From Ceratotherium simum simum (taxonomy: Eukaryota > Chordata > Mammalia > Perissodactyla > Rhinocerotidae), in the NCBI RefSeq assembly GCF_000283155.1, contig NW_004454182.1, positions 7,067,569 through 7,131,568 on the forward strand: 64,000 bases of DNA. Reading direction: 5' to 3'. Under the pieces are notes generated by a model, which saw nothing but the letters and a program-made list of their open reading frames with translations, was not told the DNA's origin and ran no database searches. Both the position numbers and the translations under genes were made by a program. How positions within the stretch are numbered: the first letter of the stretch is position 1; every line of letters starts with the position of its first letter. This document shows, piece by piece, positions 34,571 to 46,300 of the stretch.

Positions 34571-35955
34571 TTGGCCTAGAGGTGATCTGTAAGAAGGATC
34601 CTCAACTTCTTTCCCATCCCTACAGACATGATGGTTATGAGAAATCACCATCAGCAGCAGTGGCTCACCCAGCTACTCAGTGAGGCTGCCTGTTGCCTGC
34701 TCTCTCCCTTTGGGGAAATCATTGATCTAAGATTATTTTTAGCTATAAAAAGTCTATGACTCTATAGTCATCATGAGATTAAAAATAACCATCTGAAATT
34801 ATGCAAACTTGAAATGCACTTTTTCTTTTGCTTCATGTAGCCTCTATTTATTGAGCACTGTGCAGGGCTCTGATACAACAGACATGGTTCCTGAATAATA
34901 TGTTTTTGTGAGTTTTTTATTTAAAAAAACCATACAATTTAAAGAAAGGGTGAAGTCTACGCTATCATGACTTTTCAATACATTCCCTCCCTACCACTTT
35001 TCTTTGTCCATTTGATGAATTAATAGGAAAATCTCTACAACAAATTAAGAGTAGCATCTGACAGGCATCTCACCAAACATTAATCTCAAGCTTTCAAAGA
35101 AGGTAAGAGATCAAAACTTCAGTTTACACATGGTTTGGCTACTCCAAGATTCTAGGCTATTGTTGGGTTTATTGATTACCTGCAAAAACATTTGAGGGTA
35201 AGACAGCTCGCTAAGATAAAGGGGCATCTACAAGGACAGAATGTGTCGGCATCTCTTTGATCACACTTAACGGATCTAGCTATTACATTTTATTTGCATA
35301 GGTTGAACAATTAATATCTACAACATCAACTATTTAATTTTGGACAAATTTTTAAGTTTCACCAGCAAAATTAAACCAGTATTTAATTTTGAACATATAG
35401 TATAAATCTCTCTTCCCTAAATTTTAAACCCTTTCCCCTGCTTTTAGGAAACATAATTGTATAATTTAAACTCCTTCAGTACTGTGACCTAGTTCCCCCT
35501 CTTGATGTTATAAACGGCTCATGTAACTATGGTAACCATCCAGGGAAAACTGAATGTTTTTCTGGTCAGCAATATGCAAAGTATACCATATGTGTTATTT
35601 TTTCTCTTTGGGATAACTAAAGTGGATAATATGTGTTTGCTTTTCTTCTTGGTTATGAGAATGATATATTATACTGAATTTTCTCTTGACTACAGTCCTA
35701 GTCATTCACCGTCTCTCCATTAAAATGTTTTAGGATCATCTTTCACTGTCAGTAGTCATTCTAAATGCTGAACAGTACTATAATCCATAGTAGGATGTAC
35801 TGTATACACCAATTTTAAATCTGTGCTGTCTACCTCATAAACTAAATGTCCAGGATCACATTGCTCAGATTTCTAACATTCCACCTCGAGAATCTGGTAT
35901 TTTCTTAACTTTGTTCTTTAGTCCTAGCCAAAGTGTTTCTTTAAAGCAAAAAACT
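34571..35955. other. Intergenic DNA, nothing recognised
   Basis: AT-rich sequence; parts (around 35725-35830) may be old L1 but are not assignable with confidence. Confidence 0.35.
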
Positions 35956-35959
35956 AAAA

Positions 35960-36105
35960 TGGAATTACATCTTGGGGGTATACTTAGATACTGAGTAGAG
36001 TTATCTCCAGTTTGTAGTGATTTTTATATATCTTCTTTTTAGTTCTATTTTTTGTTTTTTTCTACAATTAGTGTATATTCCTTATGCAATAAAGAAATTA
36101 AAAAT
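35960..36105 (+). repeat. Probable LINE 3' end
   Basis: GTGATTTTTATATATCTTCT, TTCTACAATTAGTGTATATT and TTATGCAATAAAGAAATTAA fit an L1M 3' end with A-rich tail. Confidence 0.5.
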
Positions 36106-36544
36106 GCTTTAAATAGGGCTCAGTGGAGATGCAGACTGTATTTTTTTAGTCGCCTATTGTACTAATGAACTGATTTAAAGTTTTAGGTTTTTTCAGTACA
36201 ATTTAAAATGCTTCACTGGACCTTCTAGAACAAATTATACTTAAATTAATAAAAACTCCTAGATTTTTAAGGATTTATTTGCATTAGGTACAATTACATT
36301 TCTACAACTGGTGACCTCTTAATACGAAGATTTTGTTTAAAGTGACTTTCTTGAATTTCCCTATAGTTTTAACAGTGTTTTCTGGCCATCCAAATATCTG
36401 CCTTAGGAAAACATTGCTATCTGCTTCACTGAATTAAATAGGGAATTAACTGCCTCTTACTGGTTTAGAAAACACCTCACTAACCAAATGCAAATTGTGG
36501 AACTTGTCTGGATCCTGTTGAATAAACCAAGTGTAAAAAGGTAT

Positions 36545-36858
36545 TAATGAGACAATATGGAAATTTGAATTGCCTAATATTAAGTGATACTAAGATAATT
36601 TTTTGATAGGATAATGGTATTGTGGATATGTTTTAAAAAATTATCTCTTATCTGTTCATATTTAACATATTTATAGATAAAAGGATAATCTAGCAAGGGT
36701 AAGGGAGTGTGGAGGGTTATAGATGAAATAATATTGCCCATATAGTATTGATAAATGTTCAAGCTGGGTGAATGGTATATTAGGATTTATTGTACTATTA
36801 CCTCTACTTTTGTGTGTGTTTGAAAATTTCCATAATAAAAAGTTTTAAAAAATATTTA
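36545..36858 (+). repeat. Old retroelement 3' end, family uncertain
   Basis: GGATAATGGTATTGTGGATA, GTTCAAGCTGGGTGAATGGT and TGAAAATTTCCATAATAAAA are familiar from a common mammalian repeat 3' end. I recognise the pattern but cannot fix its family. Confidence 0.55.
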
Positions 36859-37370
36859 AAAGTAGAAAAAACGATTTCAAATTTAATTGGCCTGACTCAG
36901 AGCAGTAGCTGAATTTTCTCAGGAGGGATCTTTAGGAATCCTGCAGAACTACTTGCTAGTTTGTTCTTAACCTGAGTTTGAAGTTATTGCTCTCCCCTCT
37001 CACAGTATAAGGGTACCAGACAAAGGTTTAGAGGCATAAATATTTCCTACCCGGGACTTTTTAAAGTAACTGACTTAGAAATTAAAGGCAATCCCAGATA
37101 CTTCTTCTAATTTGGGGGTGTCAGTTACTTATCTTTTTTAGGGTTCCTTTATGGTAAAAAATACAATGAAGAGCAAATAAGATGCCTTTTTGCTTTATTC
37201 ACAGGATTAAATATCACCAATTAACTTCTATGTTGCAGAGAATTGGGGACTTTTAAATACTGCATTTAGCAGAGTAAAGGAACCCAATTTGAAAAGGCCC
37301 CAAATTTCCAGTTAAGTGATTACTGAAGAAAAGGACATGATAAACAATCAAGGTCAAGTGTTGAGTTTGA
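36859..37370. other. Intergenic DNA, nothing recognised
   Basis: No gene or repeat signal that I can support. Confidence 0.4.
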
Positions 37371-37488
37371 AGGCGCTGGCCCCCCGGCCTAGTGGTTAAG
37401 TTCACTTAGGCAGCCTGGGTTCAGATCCCCATTGCGGACCTATACCACTCATCAGCAATGCTGTGGCGGTGACCCACATACAAAAAGA
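37371..37488 (+). mobile_element. 3'-truncated ERE SINE
   Basis: Only the tRNA-related head and middle are present: GGCCTAGTGGTTAAGTTCAC, GGGTTCAGATCCC, AGCAATGCTGTGGCGGTGAC, ending ACATACAAAAA. The tail units and poly(A) are missing. GTTGAGTTTG before and GTTGAATTTG after resemble a target duplication, so truncation may have happened at insertion. Confidence 0.85.
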
Positions 37489-37489
37489 G

Positions 37490-38900
37490 TTGAATTTGGG
37501 GAATATGGTGATTTTTTTTCCTAAGTACTCTCCCTACGCAGTTTGCTTTCACAAGTATGGCAGGAATAAGTCTTTGACTTACTTTTATAAATTAATACAG
37601 CAAGAAAAGCCCATGTCTGAAATAATTCACACACACACGACTATTAAAGTGTTCTTTATCAGTTTAGACCAACACAAGCCGAAAAATCATTATTTGTATT
37701 TTTTGCTTCCTTTCTGCCTATTCAACACAATTATAAAAGGTGAAAATAATGCTATAAAAGGTTTCTGTTTGTACTCATCCTTCCTTCCTCTCTTCTTGCT
37801 CTAGGTTCCTGGAGAGAGTACTCTAGGTATTCTGCATCACAGCCTTTTCTCACTTCTAGTGTTTAACCGCGTCAGACCTGCCTGCAGATCACTTCTCAGG
37901 CTGAATAAAACCCATAGGTGCATTCAGTGTCTGACCTGAATCAACAAATAACAAGGCATCTTGTATTATTTTGGGCCTTCAATAAAGACAAGCTGATGCA
38001 AATCTATGAGTAAACAAAAATAGTAGGGTTCAGGTAAAAAGCAATAAAATTCAATTCTGAACAGTGTGACTGGTTTTTGATAAGACCTGGCTGCTTAATC
38101 TGAAAGATATAAAGAACGACAATAAAATCCCTAGGCGGTTCTCAGAAATACAATACACGGCACTGCCTGGGTTGACTTAATATTCAAGCGGTCAAAACCT
38201 CAGTGTCACAGAATAACAACCCAAGACAATCTCCGCGTCCTGTGCAACATTTTTTTTTTTTGTTCCCAAAACGTGTAATTTCCTAAAGTGCTTTGTTTGG
38301 GTTTGAAATGTAAAATTTCCTCTAGCTCAAGGTCTAGATTTCTCTTGCACGTCAATGGTCACTTACTATTAACAGCTGTTTCAAAAGTGCTCTAAATGGG
38401 TCACCCTACAGGTGTACCACCGCTGCACACAAACTGGACATGAGGAAATCCCAATTTATCATCTACACACCTTTTCTTTTTAACTGAAAGGTACTGCTCA
38501 CAATCGCGTCTGCTTACATAGGCACTCTCTAAAATTTTCCGTGTATTCGTTCTATTTACTCCCATTTCTTTCAAAAACACACGTTATTATAAACACTGAG
38601 AGTCCACCTGGAATTAAAATGAGCTCTTCTGCTTGGCATTTCATTTAACACTACACAGAACTTAAACCCTGGCCGTGGTAGCGCAGGTAAGGCCATGGCC
38701 TGATTCCTGATGACGTTTCTACTCGGGTCTCCAAGACCTTCTTCCTCCAGGCGCCCGTGTTTTTTAGACTTGGGGTAAAAAGAGATGGAAAGGTGGTGGT
38801 AAGCCGCCGGTAAACCCTCGTCGACCTTTAATGCTTAAACGTTCTGATCCCGGGAAAAGACATTTTTTAAAACATCCTCTGTTGGACAAACACGTTTCCG
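37490..38900. other. Intergenic DNA approaching the ING2 CpG island
   Basis: No gene recognised. Composition shifts from AT-rich to GC-rich from about 38650. It may contain distal ING2 regulatory DNA, but no specific element is identified. Confidence 0.4.
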
Positions 38901-40089
38901 GGGCGGACTGCCTGAACTGACCCTGGACTGCTGAAGGGCCGGAGGTGAACAGAACCTGCACGGCCCTTCGGCGCCCGAGACCCCGGCGCCTGCGGAAGGG
39001 CGGAAGCGCGCTGAAGCCGGGAAGGAGATTTAAAAGGCGGGCTGACTAAAGGAAAAGGAAAACGCAGGGAGCCCGTGGGAGCACCGCCTACCTCCGCGAT
39101 CGGCCCCCCGGTGCTTCGTGAGCCCGAAGGCCGCGGCGGGAGGAAGGACCCGGCCTGAGGGCAGCGCCCAGGCGGCAGCCGGCTAGCCGGGGCGGACCGG
39201 CGGGAACCTGGCCGCCGCGCATGCCGGGAGCGCGCCCGCTGCACGCTGGGAGTCGTAGTTCCCGCAGGCCTCCCTCCGAGCGATAGCGAAAGGCGGCCGC
39301 CTGCTGCTCCTTTTAAGGCTCGCGAGAGGCCGCGCCAGATCCACCTCATGGGTAAAACGTCAGTAACACCGGGCCGAGGGAGCTGCGCCGAGTTCCCCCT
39401 CCCTGTGGGAAGGACGGAAGGGAGGAATCCGCCACCTGCCCTCTCAAGTCCCATTCAGTCAATGAGCAAAGAGGCGGGCTCGGCAGTGCTTCCTCTTTAA
39501 GGGGGGGCGGGGCGCAGCCTGCCGTTTGGCCGCCCTCCGCCCCCACCCCTCGGGCCGAGAGTTGACAGACCAATCGCCCGGGTGGCGGAGGGAAGGCGGG
39601 AGAATGCGAACCCTTCGGTAGGGCGGTAGGGGCGGGCCCCCGGCCTTATTAGGAGTGCGTCCTGCGCAGGCGCAGAGGCGGCCGCAGGCGGAGGGGCGGG
39701 GGCAGTCCAGTGAGAGACTCTCCGACAAGCACGGAGGGTGATTGGGAGGAAAGGGGGCAGCGAGGGGCTTGTCATGGGGATCCGAGCTGCGCGGCGGCAC
39801 TGGTAGCATCTGGGGACTCCGAGGGGGACAGGAAGTGTCAGCGCCCAGGACCCCGGCGGCGGCTCCGCCGGGGGATCCCCGCTACTCCAGCCCTGGGGAG
39901 GGAGGGGAAAAAGGAGGGAGCCCTGATCTCGCCCCGCCCCTGGGCTTGTTCCCGCGGGGGCGGGGAGTGAGGGCTTTTTTTGGGGGGAGTGGAGATCGGG
40001 GGACTCGGCTGTGCCTTCTCGAGCGGCTGCCGGTGTCCCCGCGGCGCCGGGCCGCCGAGCAGAGGAGCCGCGGCGGCCGCGGCTGGTGC

Positions 40090-40164
40090 ATGTGTGGCCG
40101 CTGGATGCGGAGGCGGCGGCGGCGGCGGCGCGGAGCAGCAGCGGCGGCGGCGGCAGGATGTTAG
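40090..40164 (+). other. Candidate uORF overlapping the ING2 start codon
   Basis: ATG at 40090 opens a 24-codon frame with eight Arg then Ala codons, the Arg run coming from the CGG tract. It ends at TAG 40162-40164. The main start is ATG 40158-40160, so the sequence ATGTTAG holds both. A second in-frame ATG lies at 40105. Whether it is transcribed depends on the unmapped start site. Confidence 0.5.
40108..40156. repeat. CGG/GCA trinucleotide tract upstream of ING2 ATG
   Basis: Runs of GGCGGC interrupted by GCGGAGCAGCA, continuing after the ATG into a CAG run that encodes Gln4-Gln8. This is a possible site of length variation. Confidence 0.85.
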
Positions 40165-40329
40165 GGCAGCAGCAGCAGCAACTCTACTCGTCGGCCGCGC
40201 TCCTGACCGGGGAGCGGAGCCGGCTGCTCACCTGCTACGTGCAGGACTACCTCGAGTGCGTGGAGTCGCTGCCCCACGACATGCAGAGGAACGTGTCCGT
40301 GCTGCGGGAGCTGGACAACAAATATCAAG
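40158..40329 (+). CDS. ING2: ING2 coding exon 1
   Basis: ATG 40158 to donor TCAAG|GTGGGG at 40329/40330, 172 nt (57 codons plus 1 nt). Encodes poly-Gln and the first ING-domain helix through DNKYQ. Confidence 0.96.
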
Positions 40330-43300
40330 GTGGGGGGCCGCGGGGCTGCGGTGCGGGGCTCCCCCCGGCTCGGATCCGGAGCCTGCCCGGGGTGGTGGCA
40401 CTTTCCATTTCTCCCGTGACAGTCTTCCCGGGCGCACACAGGAGGTCTGGGGTGTGGGACGGGGCAGGGGGACTGGAGCTCGGCTTCGCGGCCCTCCCTT
40501 CCTTCGCGGCAGTCGGCCAGGACTTCGGCGGGGTCTCCAGGGTGGGAGTGGGGGCCGCTCGTCAGCCCCCGCTGCAGAGCCGGCGGCTGCAGCTCGGGTG
40601 GAGGGGAATCAGCCATTTTAAGCAGCATTTGTGCCGGCGCTCGCCTGCCCCGCGCCGCAGAGCCTCCTGCCCCGGCGAGGAGCGTGCAGTCGGGCGCGGG
40701 GCTGGAAAGAGTGAGCGGCCGGCCAGGCCAGGCTCTCCCCACCCCGCTCCGGCCCCCACCCGCTGAGAGCAGATGCATTGGAACGTGCGGGGGGGAGGGG
40801 GCGAGAGGGCCGCGAAGGCGGATCCGGGCAGGTCCCTCCCTCCGCTGCCGGCTCCCGGCTCCCGGCGCCCGGCTCGGGAGTAGGGAGTCCGTTCCCCTCT
40901 CCCGCCCCAGGCAAAGTTCCGGGCCGCAGCCCTTTCCCAGCTCCTTCAGCCGGGTGGTTCAAAGGGGAGGGGTCCCCGCGGGGAGAGGAAGAGGGGGGTG
41001 TGTGTGTGGCGGGGAGGGCCCCCGGCCCTGGGGGCGGGACCTGTGGCGTGACGTAACGTGGGCGGGGCGCGGACGCGTGCGCTCCCGCCCGCCTGGAAAA
41101 TGGCTGGTGTCAGGAAGGCTCGGGCGGAGCTATCTGGTGGGGAGGGTTCGGAGCCCTAGGTGACGTTCCTTCGTCCCCAGCTCAGTCAGCGTTGGGGGTT
41201 GGGACACGTTTGTTGTGATTTTTCGACTCCTTCCCAACCACTCAATCACGACGAGGACACAGTCCGCTCCGGGGACCGGCGCTGACCCTGGCCCCGCGTA
41301 GGTTCCGGTCTTTGCGTCACTTCCGGGCCCCAGGAGGAAGTAGGTGGTTGACTGGGCAACCGCCTGGCGTCCCTTAACCCCTGGGTCCCTCCTCAGACAA
41401 GTTTAAGTGTTGAGGCAAAAACCGCTGTTTGTGGGCAGACCCGAGAAGCTAGGATAGGGAATCGACCTTTCTTACAGAGTATCGTTTATCATCCACTGTT
41501 GACCTTTCGCCTGCTCCTGGGAGGGGAGAAGTTTAAATGGGGAGCCGTTTTGCGTTTAATTATCCTGAATCAAGGAACAGACCTTGGACATGATGTGAAA
41601 ACAGCCCTGTGGACTTGAAGGAGATAACTTCTTGGACACAGTCTCTGTTTTTCTAGATGTGTCACTAATGTTATGATTTAGTCTCAAAGGAACCCCTTCT
41701 GGGGTGACATTTTCTGGCCTGCAGCATGTTAGAACATTTAAATGTCTCTATGCTTTCGAACCTATAGTTCATTTCTGCCTTCTGAACCCATATGATTGAT
41801 AGGATAGGATCTCTCTTACCGGGGAAGAGAATTAATACTGATTACTTACTGTGTGTCAATTGTTGTGCCAGGTCCAGAACATTCTCATTTAATGCTCGCG
41901 ATAACCCCATGAAGTAAACATTCATTTTACAGATAAATTAAAATTTACAAGGAGTTTAAATAACTTGTCCAATTAATTAGGTGGGGAATATTTGACCTTA
42001 CAGCCTGGCTACTTCAGGTGCACATTCTTGTTTTTAAACTATTTTAACTTTTTTGTTTTTTTTAAATAAAAGCCCTCTAAAGGTGTTTTCTACAGACACG
42101 GAGCACGTACATGAATTGTAACCTAAAAATGATAGGTATGTGCTTAAGAATTGTATATTGAACATTTTTAGTTTTTCAAATAATAATACCTCTGAAGTTT
42201 GTGAAGCTTGCAGGCTTTCGCGTTTCTTTTAAGACACATATTTGCCTTCGTGGAAGCTAGTTTCTTTCCTTTGTTTTGGGGATCGACAATTTGTTACAGG
42301 GAAATCTGCCATCTTGACCATCTAGAATTGTCACACGAGAAACAGTATAAGGCCTTAAAAGATTGAGAGATGATAAAAAATCTCACCTCCATTAAGATTG
42401 TGGTTAGTTTCAAGATTAATATAAAAACAACGGTCTAGTTTTCACTCCATGCACATGTTTACTAATCTCGTTTTATGTTTTTAAGTTTGAAGTTTACTTT
42501 TCACAGTTTTATGTTTATTAGCTTTATATACTTGTGCATTCTTGGTTCAGATTTCATATGTTTTTTATTTCTTTGCTATTGAGTATTTTCTGTTTTTGGA
42601 TCTAATAGTTAGCAATATTTAGTGATATAAATTATATAGACAGTCAAAGAAATTTTTCTCCTATCTGAGACACTTTCAGAAATTGCTGAAGAGCCTGAAA
42701 AGTAACCTTAAAATTTTTTAAAAATAGAGAAATGAAGAAAAGAATTTCACAATTGAATGAAGTATTTATTATGGGATATGGTTATTAGAGAATTTCAGTT
42801 TTTCTCCCACTATTCGTGTTCATAATTTCTTGAGTAAATAACCTTTGAACTAAAATTTAATACTTAATTTCAAGTGCCTTCCATGCATCTTAGTAGAAAG
42901 TGCTTTAATGGTGGAACCAGACATAGAGATCTAGCAGAGTAGAAGTCTGGGGTTGTTACCTCTGGAGCTTCATTTTGTTCACATTTAGAGTGATGGCTCC
43001 CTCATAGGGTTGCTGTGGGGATTAAATGAGAAAATCTTTTTCACATAGAAGGGGCTCAGTAAGTGTTAGTTTACTCTCTTGTTTCACTACATAATTAAGG
43101 TGTCTTAAAAATGTGAATTTTATGTGTATGGTGATGAATGGTAATTAGTCTTTGGTGAACATGATGTAATCTACACAGAAATCGAAATATAGTGGTGTAC
43201 ACCTGAAATTTATATAATGTTATAAATCAGTGTTACCTCAATAAAATAAATAAGTAAAACAAAAAAAATGTGAATTTTTACTTCACGTATAGTATTAATA

Positions 43301-46300
43301 TGCTGGTGTGATATAATTAGCTTCTAACTCCTGATTATTAGATACAGAATATTCGAAATAAGATTTATCTTTATTTATTTATTTTTGCTGAGGAAGATTC
43401 GCCTTGAGCCAACCTCTGTGCCAGTCTTCCTCTATTTTGTATGTGGGTTGCTGCCACAGCATGGCTATGGATGAGTGGGTGGTGTAGGCCCCGGCCCAGG
43501 ATCCGAATCTGTGAACCCAGCTGCCGAAACAGAGCAAGCTGAACTTAACCGCTATGCCACTGAGCTGGTCCCGATTTATCTTTATTTATTTTTTTTGTGG
43601 GAGAGATCAGCCCTGAGCTAACATCCGTGCTAATCCTCCTCTTTTTGCTGAGGAAAACCAGCTCTGAGCTAACGTCTATTGCCAATCCTCTTCCTTTTCT
43701 TCTTCCCCAAAGCCCCAGTAGATAGTTGTATGTCATAGTTGTACATCCTTCGAGTTGCTGTATGTGGGATGCAGCCTCAGCACGGCCGGAGAAGCGGTGC
43801 ATCGGTGCGCGCCCGAGATTCAAACCCGAGCCGCCAGTAGCAGAACGCACGCACTTAACTGCTAAGCCACAGGGCCGGCCTATCTTTATTTTTTTAACCC
43901 TCAAGTTTTGTGTGTCTGAGGGGAAAATATATAATTTCCTTATTTTTCCTGGAGGAAAATTGGGTTCTTGAGAAATCCACTTACCTACCTAGCTGGGCAA
44001 ATGGGCTCAATACGAACTTTGTTTAAAATTACACTCTGCAGGTATGACTGCCCTCAAATGTGTGGTGGCACTTTGTCATGTATCTTAGGTTAAATAGTTG
44101 TTCATCAAGTGGGTGTACCTATAATTTCCAGGGAGGAGCTAATTCCTAAGAGTTGTGTTGAATACTTGCTTTGTGTTACCTTACTTGCAGACAGTGCCAA
44201 TGTATGTATTTTACTTGTCTAACGTTTCAGTTCTTATCATTGGAGTAATAATATTGGAAGATAAAACAATGGTATGCCGTGTGGTGTGATAAATTAGAGT
44301 TCATTTTTGTTTCTCCACCTTTAGTAAGAACTCTTTCAGATAGCATTATATCTCTTAAAGAAATAGAATAGATTCAAATCAAAAACTAATCTTATGTAAA
44401 TTTTTGGTGACATCTGGAACTATATTTTCAGATTTTTGTATACCTTCTAGTGACTCAGCCATTTTTAGTTGATTTAAATGTGTCTCACATGCTATACAAT
44501 ACCTAAATCAGCAGTTCAAAAAGCTTAGAACCAACTGCTGAGTTATCTACAAAAGCACAGTGATCCAGTGCTGACTTTACTGTAATTTTGTTAGTAGCCA
44601 GTTGATGCCAGAACCTGGACCTAAACCTACTCTGAAAATAGTTTGCTTTTCAGAATCTCCCATGTGATAAAATAAAGAACTATTAACGCTAATATTACGG
44701 GAAGCTAGGAATTACTTGTGTCTGCTTTGTTTAAGAATGTCCAGAGATGTGATATGAAAGTGAAGGTATAGTGTCTCCCTGGAGTCATGTAGCAAGTCGT
44801 TGATTGAACTGTAAATTCTGTAAACACACTTGAACAGTAATCTATAGCCTAGTCCTGGAACCTCTTTAAGTTTTACAGCTGGAGTCCAGCATGTAAATTT
44901 TAGATACAGGGTTGTTTTGAGGTTCAAATGAAGTATAGGCGATGTGGTGCTAGATAAATTCTAAAGTGATATACGGTGTTCTTGCCCATGTAAAATAGTT
45001 TTGATTATTAATTAGCCACACATCTCTTAGCCTTCTTTTGAAAAATTTATTTTGTTTTTTATTTTTAAATAGATGATGGTGGATATCAAATGAGTGGTGT
45101 GTAGGTCTGCGCCTGGGATTCGAACTCGTAAACCCTGGGCCGCCAAAGGGGAGCATGCAAACTTAACCGCTACGCCACCGGGCCAGCTCCTCTTATCCTT
45201 TTTAATATAGATTAATGAGTATTAGAGAGTTTTGTGGTTTTTATTTATTTATTTATAAATATACTTTCATATTGGATGACATATGGTCTTGGTATGGGAA
45301 ATAATATTTTTTAACATATACATACTATAGAGGAGTGTAGTTTTGTTTTTTTTTTAATTTTTTATTTATTTATTTTTCCCCCAAAGCCCCAGTAGATAGT
45401 TGTATGTCATAGTGGCACATCCTTCTAGTTGCTGTATGTGGGACGTGGCCTCAGCATGGCCGGAGAAGCAGTGCGTCGGTGCGCGCCCGGGATCCGAACC
45501 CGGGCCGCCAGCAGCGGAGTGTGCGCATTTAACCGCTAAGCCACGTGGCCGGCCCCTAGAGGAGTGTAGTTTTATAGTTTGAGTTTGTTCTGACTTTTCC
45601 AATTCTGTGGAAGATAACTAACTTGAAAAATGTTATATGTGCTAATGCACAATAATGTTGATTTTTCTTTTCCTTTTTTAGAAACATTAAAGGAAATTGA
45701 TGATGTCTATGAAAAATATAAGAAAGAAGATGATTCAAACCAGAAAAAACGCCTACAGCAGCATCTCCAGAGAGCATTAATCAATAGTCAAGAATTGGGA
45801 GATGAAAAAATTCAAATTGTCACACAAATGCTCGAATTGGTGGAAAATCGGGCAAGACAAATGGAATTACATTCACAGTGTTTTCAAGATCCTGCTGAAA
45901 GTGAACGAGGCTCAGATAAAGCAAAGATGGATTCCAGCCAACCAGAAAGATCTTCAAGAAGACCCCGCAGACAGCGAACCAGTGAAAGCCGTGATTTGTG
46001 TCACATGACGAATGGGATTGAAGACTGTGATGATCAGCCACCTAAAGAAAAGAAATCCAAGTCAGCCAAGAAAAAGAAACGCTCCAAGGCCAAGCAGGAG
46101 AGGGAAGCTTCCCCTGTGGAGTTTGCAATAGATCCCAATGAACCTACATACTGTCTATGTAACCAAGTGTCTTACGGGGAAATGATCGGATGTGACAATG
46201 AACAGTGTCCCATTGAATGGTTTCACTTTTCATGTGTTTCACTTACCTATAAACCAAAGGGCAAGTGGTATTGCCCAAAGTGTAGGGGAGATAATGAGAA

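Larger units (their letters stand above)
38900..41170. promoter_or_regulatory. ING2: ING2 CpG island and promoter
   Basis: About 2.2 kb of dense CpG, with exon 1 of ING2 at its centre. Upstream motifs include CTGGGAGTCGTAGT at 39246-39259 (resembling the ZNF143/THAP11 site in reverse), CCAAT at 39570-39574 (NF-Y type) and many GC boxes (GGGCGGGG class) at 39505-39690. In intron 1 there is TGACGTAA at 41049-41056 and TGACGT at 41161-41166 (CRE/ATF-like). No TATA box was seen. The long open frames in this island on both strands result from its GC content. The island extends over 1 kb upstream of the start codon, which would fit divergent transcription, though nothing here proves it. Confidence 0.85.

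Noticed and set aside
39459..40778. Many long overlapping frames on both strands in the ING2 CpG island
   Set aside because: GC-rich DNA has few stop codons. The peptides are Arg/Pro/Gly/Ala-rich without domains, and only the ING2 exon is supported by family homology.
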